The position numbers and the translations under genes were made by a program. DNA of 64,000 bases, taken from positions 372,001-436,000 of the forward strand of contig JAPTHN010000109.1 of assembly GCA_026936325.1 (NCBI GenBank). The letters are read 5' to 3'. Position 1 is the first letter of the stretch; each line of letters starts with the position of its first letter. The notes below the pieces were generated by a model, which was not told the DNA's origin, ran no database searches, and saw only the letters and a program-made list of their open reading frames with translations. This DNA is from Platynereis dumerilii (lineage: Eukaryota > Annelida > Polychaeta > Phyllodocida > Nereididae). Shown piece by piece: positions 23,050 through 33,481 of the stretch.

Positions 23050-23178
23050 AAAAGGTTTGCTGGGTCACTTGGGCCTTGTTGGACAGCTGTTCCAATCATC
23101 CTTTGCATCATTGCCATGTCCTCCTTCAGTCCTAATTAGCCTACCAAGTGCATAAATACAGGATGTAAAGTTCTGTAT
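23050..23178 (+). repeat. SINE family 1, 5'-truncated
   Basis: Body TGTTGGACAGCTGTTCCAAT, CCTAATTAGCCTACCAAGTG and CATAAATACAGGATGTAAAG, without the CATC tail. Confidence 0.75.
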
Positions 23179-23643
23179 GTAACAACTTAGTGTTGGTAGT
23201 ATGCTGTCTCTATCATACAGGAATGAAGTAATTAATTTTTCTTGAACGCATTTCATCTCTCACAACATCGATGTCAGTTGGTTGACGATTAGAAAACTCT
23301 TGATTACTTAAAATCTGAAAACTTGGGTAAGAAATTAGTAGGCATTTGATTGAGTTTTGAGATTTTATTCATTCTGGGAAAATCCTTCATTTCATAATAT
23401 ATAATTTTGCCTCCTTAGAACAAGAATTTGTTAAGCAGGGCTTAGGATTTTTTCCAATTTGAATCAAGATTTTCCCCAACTGATTTTACCGAGGCTGGCA
23501 TTAATCAATTTTGATTTTAAGCGACTTTTTTCTGCTCAAGTCAACACGAGTGCCTCACCAACAACTGATCTGGCTTATTGTACGAGCATTATTCCTGCAT
23601 CATGGGTTCTGTCCCCTCCGAAAAATAAAAAAAACACTGTGTA

Positions 23644-24089
23644 AGTAGAGTCGTCTTCGGAGTCAACCTCCGAAATGATGAGTAAACCTGGGTCTACATA
23701 GTCCTGGTTTTCCGTAAGCATGGGTTTACACTTTCCGATTATCTCAAAGAACTTTCTGGCTCTGTTGTTGTGTGCTTCTTGAGCTCATGAGAGTTTGGGT
23801 CCTCTCTTTTGTACGAAACATGGCTGTCGGGTCATGCAATATATCTGAAGGTATGAAAAAACCTCTTGTGACGAGCCCTCCAGTGTCTCTTAAGGCTCGA
23901 GAAGTTGGCTTTTCATGGCTGATGAAGCATCGCATCCTTGATAATATTTTGTACACCTCTAAACCGCTATCAATGGCATCTTGTAATTTTAAATGCAAGT
24001 TAAATTTTAATAAATTTACTACGAAACTAGGCCTCAAAGCAATACTAGCTGATTGTAGCACACCTGGTGGGATTCAACAAAGTGAGTGA
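23644..24089 (-). other. Unidentified minus-strand open segments
   Basis: An open segment at 23744-24089 contains GGLVTRGFFIPSDILHDPTA and MFRTKERTQTL. Just downstream in another frame (about 23650-23790) lies RKFFEIIGKCKPMLTENQDY then GLLIISEVDSEDD. Both have protein-like composition, but I recognise no family, and the two frames are not linked by an evident intron. They could be pieces of a decayed mobile element or a pseudogene. The + strand open frame of the same length is probably their shadow. Confidence 0.3.
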
Positions 24090-24327
24090 GCAAAAAATTA
24101 CATTACTCCCTTCTTTAAGTGAAATGTCCTAATGAACCATAAAATTTTCATAAATCATACAATTTTAAAGTATGGCATACAATCCAAGCTATGTCATAAA
24201 TTTCTGAAAAATTGCAAAACACAATTATTTAAATTTCAGTAAAATTTTACATTCAATACAAGGTCATTAAGATTTTACCCTTCTTAAAGTTTTAACGACA
24301 ATTAGCAAACAAAGTATAAGGCCTACT

Positions 24328-24540
24328 TTACAGAATAAAAATATTTATGACGAAGACAAATACAAAAATTAAACGGAAGAGTCTAAAAATATTAATATTG
24401 TCCATACTATTCGTTCCTTTTGGATTTCTTGGTTCCGCGTTGTTTTCCTTTCCTTTACGTTTCTCCTTTCGCTCTTCCAGGGTCAAGATGTGGGGCGGTT
24501 TGTCGGTCATAGCATAACATTCAACACCAACGACCATTTC
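24328..24540 (-). other. Unidentified minus-strand open segment, basic
   Basis: Reads MVVGVECYAMTDKPPHILTL then EERKEKRKGKENN, followed by a hydrophobic end that is probably read-through. It may belong with the segments at 23644-24089. No family recognised. Confidence 0.25.
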
Positions 24541-24667
24541 AATCAGATAACCTTAAAAATTTGTTCTTAGGGAATTCAGCATCAAGTATTATTCAGTTCC
24601 TCAGGGACACAGATTACTTCTACAAGTTGTGAGAAATTAGAATAAAGATAATCTACTAAACCAATGT

Positions 24668-24720
24668 TGCCTCTAAATAGCCCACGCCGGTGCTGATGGG
24701 GCGTAAAACACAAACTCACA
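24668..24720 (+). repeat. SINE family 2 tail fragment
   Basis: Contains CCTCTAAATAGCCCACGCCG, TGCTGATGGGGCGTAAAACA and CAAACTCAC. Confidence 0.75.
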
Positions 24721-25216
24721 TCCTCACTTGTCTGTCATAGTCGTCTGTAATTTGGTCGAACTGTTGTAAATTGTATTCCGTCAAGATGGATCGTGTGGTT
24801 GAGGGTAATGTTGATGATTGTGATGTTGCAGTTGATGGTAGTAGATGTGAAATGGCAGATGCAGCTGGTGGCGATTTACTCTGTGTGAGGTTTGTTGCAG
24901 GTATGAAAGTGGAAGCGATGTTATTTGTTAACAGTCTAAAACTTTTCCTCTGATCAGAGAGAGATGATGATAACACACCCAGTGAGTCACACTCTGATGA
25001 CCTCATTGCCGTGTCCTCAACCTGTCCCAATTAGCCTACCAAGTGCATAAATACAGGACGTAAAGCCTCAATTTCCGTGAGTTCTGCCGTTAAATTTCGA
25101 AAGTCTGTGATGTCTAATATATGATTTTGTTGGGCCTGAAAACATTCTGCTAACCTTGACAAATTTTGGTTGTTGATAGTTAATTGGTTTGTGACTGATG
25201 ACATTTGGGCGAACAA
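24721..25216 (-). pseudogene. Mobile-element coding fragments, duplicated at 33120-33481
   Basis: Two minus-strand pieces flank a SINE fragment: TNQLTINNQNLSRLAECFQA with DITDFRNLTAELTEI (upstream), and DSLGVLSSSLSDQRKSFRLL with TNNIASTF (downstream), followed by a Ser/Pro/Thr-rich tail. Both pieces recur in the same order at 33120-33481, with the SINE at the same joint, so the two were duplicated together. No domain recognised; the first piece is helix-like. Confidence 0.5.
25000..25066 (+). repeat. SINE family 1 fragment
   Basis: Contains CCTCATTGCCGTGTCCTCAA and AATTAGCCTACCAAGTGCAT with GGACGTAAAGCCTCAAT. A matching fragment sits at the same position in the related segment at 33219-33306. 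Confidence 0.75.
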
Positions 25217-25467
25217 TTCTGAGGAAAATAAGACATAATATATTTAAAGCTGTCACAACAAAATGCAACACAAGAAAAATACGTGCACAAATTATTTCGT
25301 AAAGAATGGGTCTACCGTTGACAAAAGCGCAACATAACTTTCAGTGTCTTTCTCAGCTTCATGCTCTTGTAAGAACAATCCTGGCATCGTGGGAGTTTCG
25401 CTGTTCCTCTTTAAGCATTGTTTATTGATTTCCAAAGTAACTTAAGCTCTAGCAAAAATGTAGTGGT

Positions 25468-28026
25468 TTTTTAACCGACCTATCGGCGGTTTTTAGAGGG
25501 GGGCAAAGAGGTTGGGAAGTGGTAAGGGAAAAGGGGATTGAAAGTGGGTTGTCTGCTTTTGACTAATTATGAGATTGGCCTGAAACTTGGCAAATGACCA
25601 ACAAACTGTGTAAATTTTTCATGTGACCATTTATATGTGATACAGATAAAGTTCTGGCATAGCAATGACATCTGTGTATGTTGTTATTTCGTCAGTTTCT
25701 TAGTTATTTCTGTGGAACATCTAAATGTTTGCCTCTTCAAATGTTTGCCATGTTTGCTGTTTACCTAGTAGTAGTAGGCTGACCAATGAGGGAACTGGGT
25801 GTAGGTCATGTGACACCAACTTGTAGCCACATGGACTCTACCATTTTGGGTGGGGGGGAGGGTAGGATTCCACAATCTTGTGAATGGAGGGAATTTACCT
25901 AAAAACACAAATTTCATGAGGTCTGCTTTGTGTTGAGAAGTTATTAGGGAACATTAAGCCACACTAGTTTTGGGAAGCTAGTATTGATAGCATGAAATGA
26001 AAGAACTCTCCCAAGTTAATGCAAGTGTTGCCCTGCCCTTCCCAAAACACTGGATGTTGACTTTTGGAACCACTGGAGTGGAACCATTTTCCCAGAATCA
26101 TGTGCAGGACAACCAGAGTTATAGTGAAAGCCAATTGTGGGCCCAGGCCTCAGTACTAATTAATGAAGTCCAGCACTATCATGATTATAGCTAGTGGAGC
26201 ACCTGCCACCTCGTGGATGTTGTCGATTTCTTTGGATGTTGATTTTATCAAATTATTCTTTATTCAATTGGAACATTTTTTGCACATTGTTTGAAGTCAA
26301 ATAATAGATTAATTTATAAATGGTTGTTCCATTAAATTGAAATGGATAGTTTATCAGCCCTGCCTATATACATGAGGTCAGAAAATACAGCTCAGGCTGT
26401 TCAGCCTCAGCACTTCATTGAGTAGCATGGATGCTGCTCAGGACAGCTCAACTGAGTTTGAACCTTTTCAAATAGCTGGCAAGCATTGGAAATTTCATTA
26501 TATAGTAATAAAAACAAAAAATTCTCTGGAGTGTTTTCATATTAACATAATCTTCATTTCAATTTAGGTGACAATCAGGTGATTTTTTTGTTGCAAAAGT
26601 ACTTGAAACAAAATGTGAATAATAGTTTGCGTTCTGCGGGCCAGCAGATTTGCTGAAGTAATATTAAATTTTGAACCTTACTACAGTAGGATGTGTCAAT
26701 TTTAATTTTTATACAAATTTAAAAAGCACTAGTGCCTAAAAGGTGCGTTTTGAGCTGGGGAATCCAAATTTGATAGGACCATTCTTACCTACTTCAATTT
26801 TGGTTCGAAGTTTCAATGTTTTTTTCATTTTCGCCAATCCGCGGTTCATACAACATTTTACCTGTCATGGTTGTAAAGCTCTCAAAAAAACCTACAATTT
26901 GCATACCAACATCAATGGTCTAGGACGATATCTTGACTCCCATTGGCTCTTCAGCCTTCACTTTTTAGAAATTAAAGTGTTGCAGACAGCCTAATCCTGT
27001 TAAAAAAAGGCTTTTAGATTTTTAACCGACCTAACGTTGGTTATTAGAAGGGGTGGGTAGTGAAAGGGGACTCATGTAAACCATGTCCATGTGTCCATGT
27101 CAACATTTCTTGTCAACATGATTGTGTGTAAAAGTCCATTTGTGACCTTAGTTTTCAACTTAGATTAATGAAATTTGGTACAGGTATGGTACTATGGGCA
27201 TGGATCAGGGACATGTCGAGAAATCCAAGATGGCGGCCATTTTGGCAGCCATCTTTCTTCATTCTTGAACTGCCCTTTGTGACCTTAATATTTCACTTAC
27301 AGTTATGAAATTTGGTACAGGTATGGAACTCTTGGTATGGATTGGGAACATGTAGGGAAATCCAAGATGGCGGCCATTTTGTGGTGGCCATTTTGGCAGC
27401 CATCTTTCTCCATTCTTTAACTGCCCATAGTGACATTAATATCTCACTTACAGTTATGAAATTTGGTACAGGTATGGAACCCTGGGTATGGGAACATGTC
27501 AAGATTCCAAGATGGCGGCCATTTTGTGGAGGCCATTGTGGCAGCCATCTTTTTTCATTTATTGAACTGCTCATAGTGACCTCAATATTGGGTCAGGAAC
27601 ATGTTGAGAAATCCAAGATGGCGGCCATTTTGGCAGCAATCTTTCTTCATTTCTTGAACTGCCCATTGTGACCTCAATATCTTGCTTAGACTTATGAAAT
27701 TTGGAACAGGTATGGGGCTCTGGGTATCAGTCGGGAACATGTTGAGAAATCCAAGATGGCAGCCACTTTGTGGCAGCCATCTTTTGTCATTCTTGAACTG
27801 ACCATTGTGACCTTAATATTTCACTTACAGATATGAAATTTGGTACAGGTATTGGCCTGTGGGTATGGTTGAGGACCATGTCGAGAAATCCAAGATACTA
27901 ATAGTCTAGCATCTTCCAATCAACTATTTCTCCTATCTTCCAATATCAGTTGCTCAGTGGTTTAAGCAATTGCACCTTCAATTTCATTGCGCTAGGTCGG
28001 TTTTGAATCCGCGGATTCTTGTATAT
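25468..28026 (+). mobile_element. Helitron-like composite element, copy 2
   Basis: Starts TAACCGACCTATCGGCGGTT then TTTAGAGGGGGGC and ends GCGCTAGGTCGGTTTTGAAT and GAATCCGCGGATTC, TTG. Comparison with the empty site in the right duplication copy (GGTTTTT then GTACTG) shows insertion inside a T run with no evident target duplication. A second, internal left end (AACCGACCTAACGTTGGTTA at 27020-27039) suggests that a shorter element, 27018-28026, is nested or shares the right end. No protein is encoded. Confidence 0.68.
27135..27895 (+). repeat. Satellite array, five to six monomers of about 110-150 bp with paired YY1-like motifs
   Basis: Each monomer has ATGAAATTTGGTACAGGTAT, then AATCCAAGATGGCGGCCATT and GGCAGCCATCTTTC, then GAACTGCCC. 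AAGATGGCGGC is the established YY1 consensus; the inverse CAGCCATCTTT supplies a second half-match on the other strand. Monomer length varies through small duplications of GGCCATTTTG. Confidence 0.85.
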
Positions 28027-28229
28027 ATTGAGACGTAGGTCCATCTGTCCAAATGTTCACATTACTTTCCTCTTGGAAATTGACGTCATAAGCAAGTGGA
28101 CGATATCCTATGTGAAGAATGGCACTGCCTGTCTGTCATGTTGAAGGCTGTCTGAAACTATGACCCGAGAAACTGTTTCCTTGCAGTACTTAGTAATTGT
28201 AAAGCATGAACTGTTATGCTTCGTTGTTG

Positions 28230-28547
28230 TCAATGGGCAGAATTGACCTCATCTTGTGGCGGCAAAATCCATCGGCACAAGAACTGTGCTGCAGTCTGTA
28301 TCTTGCACCATTTCTCACGAGCATTTTGTATTGTTTTGTTTATCTTTGACACAACGACGCTACAGGAAATGAGTGTTTTTGATGTCAGCTCATTTATTAC
28401 GTGTTGGGTGGATGAACGGTGAACCTCTTTAGTGGGGTAGTCCTCTGCTCTGATGCTCCAGATGCGCCATGCTGTGATTTGCTTCTGCAAGAGGTCACCT
28501 GAGACAATTTCAAGACACAATTTGTTATCTCTTTCTTTTCTTTGCAA
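28230..28547 (-). pseudogene. Unidentified repeated coding-like block U1
   Basis: A minus-strand open segment contains LCLEIVSGDLLQKQITAWRI and TSKTLISCSVVVSKINKTIQ. Copies occur at 36864-37202 (nearly identical), 31380-31720 (divergent) and partly at 32770-32860. It alternates with PIF1-like helicase fragments on the same strand, so both probably derive from one element or gene. No domain recognised. Confidence 0.45.
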
Positions 28548-29229
28548 TTCTCACATTTATTCATCCATCAGAATTGATTCTCCTCCTCACATTATTATGG
28601 CAATTAAGATGGCAATGGGGACGGATACGGATGACTTTACTGTCGATTACAAGTTGAGTGATATGCCACTGTTGTAAAGCATTTTCATATGAGCGCAGCT
28701 CACTTAGCACAAGGACAGCTCATTCTGTGTGGTGCTCCTGTCTACAGTGACTGCCTGAACAGGAAGTGCCTGTAGTTGCTATAAAAGTGGAGCTAATAGT
28801 TTAGTCAAAGTGTAGTTTAGTAATTAATGTAAATATCTTCCAAAATAGCTTTAAAATTTCAGTCTTGGATACATGCAGTCTTGTCATATAACAACCTCCA
28901 ATGACATATATTTCAGGGATTTAAATCAACAAGTGTATCAACATTGGAAATAATTATTTCCATACCCCTGATTGTAAGAAGTGACTGAAAATTAAAAGTC
29001 AACACAAAAGCTAATGACTCAAATAGCTCACCAAGTAAGAAATCATAACAACTCTTAACTTAAGGCTACATAATCTTCATTAACTATCAACAAATTATGT
29101 AACAGCTTAATAGTAAACAGTCATCTCTGAATAACTATGGTTTTATTGATCTCAGTTATGTAACATCAACAATTTAACATAATAGATCCAAATTTAATAC
29201 AGATTTGAATTACACAGCTGTCAGTGCAA

Positions 29230-29233
29230 TCTG

Positions 29234-29269
<36 letters not shown>

Positions 29270-29272
29270 ATC
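29230..29272 (+). repeat. CTAT microsatellite
   Basis: About ten CTAT units, followed by degenerate copies to 29320. The equivalent place in the right duplication copy is 37861-37905. Confidence 0.9.
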
Positions 29273-29589
29273 TATAGATCTGATCTTATCCACATGTATC
29301 TATTCTATCTATCTCCCCATTTGCCCAGTAGATAATGCAATAGTTCTATGACAATGCTGCTCGAATTTCATGGCAGTGCCATTTACATATTACTTAAGGA
29401 AATTATTTATCTCCATATCCTAAGAGAGAAGCAGGAGCAACAGGAATCCAAATCAGCCTCTGATACCTAAATATCTTTTTCAAAATCATGTTGCCAGCTG
29501 GTGGTTTTCTTCTGATCCTAATAGTTTACGCTTACTTTGCCTACAGCAATGCCTGTCTTTGCTGTTATTTGGACACTTTTTCTCAGTGA

Positions 29590-29720
29590 TGTCTCACCAG
29601 CAGGCCAGATTGGAGAGTGAACTTACCACTACCTGCCTAGCCTCCAGTTGTGGCATTATGGCCATGAGTGACACATTCTGTCAGCCTTTCATCCATACTG
29701 TGTGGTATCTGGCCTGTCAC
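29590..29720 (-). pseudogene. PIF1-like helicase fragment H1 (Walker A region)
   Basis: On the minus strand HSMDERLTECVTHGHNATTG leads, after a stop, into AGSGKFTLQSGLL. It is the degenerate equivalent of GHNATIGGQAGS at 48.4 kb. The P-loop Ser/Thr after GK is altered and a stop lies just before it. Confidence 0.6.
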
Positions 29721-29824
29721 ATCGAGCTACTATAAACTGCTATGATTTGTTTGCATTCCCATTGTGAATGACACACTGAGAGCCAATCAGAAGGTTGTGG
29801 GCAACTTCGACTCAGCACAAGGTT

Positions 29825-29878
29825 GCCTCTAAATAGCCCACACCGGTGCTGATGGGGTGTAAAACACAAACTCACTCG
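29825..29878 (+). repeat. SINE family 2 tail fragment
   Basis: Contains CCTCTAAATAGCCCACACCG and TGCTGATGGGGTGTAAAACA. It is present at the same place in the right duplication copy (38478-38532), so it predates the duplication. Confidence 0.8.
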
Positions 29879-30393
29879 ACTCAGCACAAAGCGCATTGTA
29901 CTTTACCCTTGTGCGCATTCATATGATTAGACATGTGGGATGCATATACCACAAAAGGGACATTGGGTGCGTCTCCCGATCCATGGGCAACTGTCGGTGC
30001 TCAACAAGATTTTTTTGTGGACGTATGTCTTAGAGCACTCGTGGCAAATAATTAATGGCATCTGAAATACAGATTTTGATGATAAAGTGAATGAAAATGA
30101 TACAGGACAGGATTAAAGCAATGGCACAAACCCTGGACACAATGGGACTGACACAACAGGATATAGGCTATTACCTTATAACTTGTCTGATGCCTCCCCC
30201 ATACAAGTATAGTACAGTTGTCTGACATATGGAATGGACGTGAAAGGACAAATGCAGATATGCTCTACTCTTGACTGATGCACTGGGAATATAATTATAT
30301 CTAAAACAAGAACCTTAAGTTCCTTAATAATCTTGACTTGAGATTTAGGCACCAAATATCCTCAACTCTCGACTGATATACTGGTATTATAAT

Positions 30394-30930
30394 TAGTGTT
30401 TCCAATGAGTCTCGATCAACACCTCTCGAGAATGGTCATGGTCTAGTGCATGAGAATCGGGAATTTCTCAAGAAATCTAGGACACTGTCCTGCCATTGGC
30501 ACAATGATAAAACAAGAGAGATTTAATCTTGCAATGGATCAATTTTTTTGGCCTTTATGATATCTTTTATAGTTTTAATGTTAATCTGTGTGTTTTGTTT
30601 CCTATAAATCACAGCTAAACATCCAGATATTATACAATTTTAAAACATTTGTACAAGTTCGACTTCAGCATTTATCAGGTATGCAATGGGGATTATCATC
30701 AACAGATATTTAAATTGAACAATGGAGCAAGTACACAATAACAATAATATCAAGCGAAACAAAACGATAATCCAATGCTTGGTAACCGTTATAAACATAA
30801 ACACATGAACACCATGTCAAACAATGATCAACACTTCAATTCTCGAGAATCGCGCAGCGAGACGAGAAAATGCTGAGTCATTGCTGATCTCGAGACTTCT
30901 CGAGAATTCTCGCTCTCATTTGAAACTCTA
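30394..30930. mobile_element. 537-bp non-autonomous hAT-type element
   Basis: Ends are TAGTGTTTCCAATGAG and its near-inverse CTCATTTGAAACTCTA. A perfect 8-bp direct repeat ATTATAAT flanks it (30386-30393, 30931-30938), the hAT signature. Subterminal CTCGAGA repeats occur in both orientations, as for hAT transposase sites. It is absent from the right duplication copy. No coding region. Confidence 0.85.
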
Positions 30931-30989
30931 ATTATAATAAGACCAAATGGGTATGGTGGTATTTTGAGATGTACTCCTAAGTCTGCTGA

Positions 30990-31075
30990 TGCTGTAAGTT
31001 TTAATTTTTTTGCTTGGCCTCCAATTGTGGTATAATGGCCATTGATAACACATTGTGGGCGTTTTGCTCTTCCTC
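30990..31075 (-). pseudogene. PIF1-like helicase fragment H2
   Basis: A minus-strand fragment contains CVINGHYTTIGGQAKKLKLT, aligned with GHNATIGGQAGS of the 48.4-kb copy. Only the P-loop surround is left, and the lysine-threonine part is lost. Confidence 0.5.
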
Positions 31076-31379
31076 CCAAAAGTCTGTTAATTGATCTCCC
31101 TGGACAACAACTTCAAATTAACAAAAATGCAAATATGTAGTGGTTCTTGTATTGCGAAGCTGGTCCGTCTGTCCAAATGTTCACATTACTTTCCTCTTGG
31201 AAATCGACGTTATTTAAGGAAGTGGACGATATCCTGTGTGAAGGATGACACTGCCTGATTGTTACGTTGAAGGCTGTCTGAAATTAAGACCAAACATACT
31301 GTTTCCTTGCGGCAGTAAAGCATGAACTGTTATGCTTCATTGGTGTCAATGGGCAGACTTGACCTCATTTTGATATATA

Positions 31380-31750
31380 TAACGCTCTAATTTCGCCGAA
31401 GTCCATCTCGATGTGCACTAGAACCGTGCTGCAGTTTATATCTTGTGCCTCCTTTTTGTCATGTACATAATGTATTGCTCTGATAATCTGTGACATAATA
31501 ATAAAGCCACAAGAAATGAGGGTAACAAACCAATTAACTATCAGAGACTGCTCATTTATAACCTCTTGAACAGATGAATGGTGAACCTCTTTATTTGGGA
31601 AGCCCTCAGCTTTTTTGCTCCATGTCCTCCTGGCAGTGATAAGTTTCTGCAGGAGGTTACCAGAGACAATTTCATGAAATATTTAGCCATCTTTTTTTCC
31701 ATCTTCGCAATTCTCTCATTCCTTCATCAGATTTGATTCTCCACCTACGA
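31380..31750 (-). pseudogene. Repeated coding-like block U2
   Basis: A divergent copy of the U1 block: SGNLLQKLITARRTWSKKAE with GFPNKEVHHSS is readable on the minus strand. It is less degraded in this part than U1 but has stops elsewhere. Confidence 0.4.
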
Positions 31751-31919
31751 TTATTATGGCAATTAGGACGGAGGTTGTAGATATTGCGACGTCATAGTTA
31801 CGTGTACCCAACTTCCAATCAGAGAGCCAAAATTATTTTGAAAGTCCTTACAATACAAACAGGAAACCTACAATGTACCAGTATCTCACATTTGTCTAAC
31901 TATTATTATTCATGCCATT

Positions 31920-32290
31920 TCCAGGGTGTCCTGTGATAACATTGAAATTTCATCAACCATCAGGATGTCTATTTCCCTGATGGCCTTGTCTATCTTCTAG
32001 CTTTGTAAAATGTTTGTTGCGGCTTGAGAGTGTCATCCATCGATCTTAGAAACTGGTGAAGTGCTTAACTTTTCCTATGCAATTCCTTGTTCGCTTTGCT
32101 CAGCCCAGCTATGGCTATTCCTATTGTTGCTGTGATTTGGACCCTTTTTTCTGTGCAGTTCCTGTCCAACAGGCCAGACAGGACAGTGGACTTACCACTG
32201 TGTGGCTTCCAATTTTGGCCATTGATGACACAACCTGTGAGCCTTTCATGCATATCAGACATGCCAATACGAGCTACTATGAACTACTAT
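31920..32290 (-). pseudogene. PIF1-like helicase fragment H3 (Walker A to Walker B)
   Basis: The minus strand reads MHERLTGCVINGQNWKP then HSGKSTVLSGLLDR (P-loop GKST intact), VQITATIGIAIAGL, and after a degraded middle EIDILMVDEISMLSQDTL. The last block is the characteristic DEISMLS of PIF1/RRM3 helicases. It has stops in the middle. With H6 it is the best preserved copy. Confidence 0.75.
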
Positions 32291-32324
32291 GATTTGTTAA
32301 CATTCACCTCAGTGCTCTGTCCTA

Positions 32325-32393
32325 CAGTTCTAATTAGCCTACCAAGTGCATAAATACAGGACATAAAGCCCCAATCATCCATCAATCCATGAC
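32325..32393 (+). repeat. SINE family 1 tail fragment
   Basis: Contains TCTAATTAGCCTACCAAGTG, CATAAATACAGGACATAAAG and CCCCAATCATCCATC. Confidence 0.75.
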
Positions 32394-33060
32394 CACTTTG
32401 GTGAAGTAGACTTGGGTACTCGCAATGGGCCCTTCAACGTTCAAGGGGTTACCCATTACGACGGCCAGGTCCTGGTATTTGGCGACCATGGCATGCTGGA
32501 AGTGGCTGCCCCCACTAGCTGGTGATACCTCTCTGCTAGCAGAGGGTAACTAGCATGTGGGGGCCACTAAACCCAGGAGGCCTGTGCAGACCCCCAGGAC
32601 GTCCATCATACCATGGAGCCACACCAGGTAGTCCTCGTCCTCGGCCTCTCCGTCATGTTGACGGGCGCTGTACCGCATCAATGCTGGATGGGAGCTATAT
32701 GCAACCCGGCAAGAAAAACATGCCATGGATTTGAAGAAGAACCACGCCAAGTGCTTTTTTGCTCCATGTCCTCCTTGCAATGGTAAGTTTCTGCAGGAGG
32801 TTACCAGAGACAATTTCATGACATATTTAGCCATCTTTTTTTCCATCTTTGCAATTCTCTCATTCCTTCATCAGGATTTGAAGAAGAACCACGGCAGGTG
32901 CTCAGATTGCATATGGTAGCGCAGTGTAGATTTCAACGGCACATGGCTAATGCCACAGGCCCCGGCTGCACAAGCGAGCTTTGGGGCCTGACTGGCAGGG
33001 CCAGATGGGGCATCTAACAAAGGACGTTTTGAAGCCGGGGTCACTGTTGACACCCGTCCA
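32386..33060 (-). pseudogene. Zinc-finger-like and unidentified coding fragments
   Basis: At 32885-33060 the minus strand reads ACAAGACGISHVPLKST-like residues ending LRYHMQSEH: a C2H2-type finger (C-x4-C, then H-x4-H) with a non-standard first pair. At 32400-32720 a GC-richer segment reads HPALMRYSARQHDGEAEDED and YLVWLHGMMDVLGV, coding-like but not recognised. A short repeat (HLPWFFFKS, HLAWFFFKS) marks an internal duplication. Confidence 0.4.
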
Positions 33061-33119
33061 GCGGCCTCTGCAATAGTGACTTATTGAGCCGTCTGGGCTG
33101 GGTGCCGCATGTTGCAGGT

Positions 33120-33481
33120 ATATGAAAGTGGAAGCGATGTTGTTTGTTAACAGTCTGAAACTTTTCCTCTGATCAGAGAGAGATGATGATAACACACCCA
33201 GTGAGTCAAACACTGATGACCTCATTGCCGTGTCCTCCTCCTGTCCTAATTAGCCTACCAAGTGCATAAATACAGGGCGTAAAGCCTCAATACTCCATCC
33301 ATCCATCACACACTGATGATTTTAATGTTTCCTTAATTTCCGTGAGTTCTGCAGTTAAATTTCGAAAGTCTGTGATATCTAATATATGATTTTGCTGAGC
33401 CTGAACACATTCTGCTAACCTTGACAAATTTTGGTTGTTGATAGTTAATTGGTTTGTGACTGATGACATTTGGGCCAACAA
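33120..33481 (-). pseudogene. Mobile-element coding fragments, second copy
   Basis: LAQMSSVTNQLTINNQNLSR and DITDFRNLTAELTEIKETLK upstream, DSLGVLSSSLSDQRKSFRLL downstream, split by a SINE fragment at 33219-33306 as in 24721-25216. The segment upstream on the minus strand (33482-34015) continues it. Confidence 0.5.
33219..33306 (+). repeat. SINE family 1 fragment
   Basis: Contains CCTAATTAGCCTACCAAGTG, CATAAATACAGGGCGTAAAG and CCATCCATCCATC. Same insertion point as the fragment at 25000-25066. Confidence 0.78.

Larger units (their letters stand above)
25228..31370. repeat. Direct duplication, left copy (interrupted)
   Basis: The segments 25228-25467 and 28028-31370 match 36428-39430 in order and orientation at high identity by eye. 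The left copy has two extra insertions: the Helitron-like composite at 25468-28026 and an hAT-type element at 30394-30930. The right copy shows the uninterrupted junction GTAGTGGTTTTTGTACTG. Confidence 0.85.

Noticed and set aside
23772-24089. 105-codon + strand frame
   Set aside because: It overlaps the minus-strand frame of equal length, which has the more protein-like composition.
29825-29878. Hammerhead ribozyme in the CTGATG-CGTAAAAC block of the family 2 SINE tail
   Set aside because: The CUGAUGA and GAAA cores are not both present, and the flanking GTG/CAC would pair with each other instead of with the outer strands a hammerhead needs.
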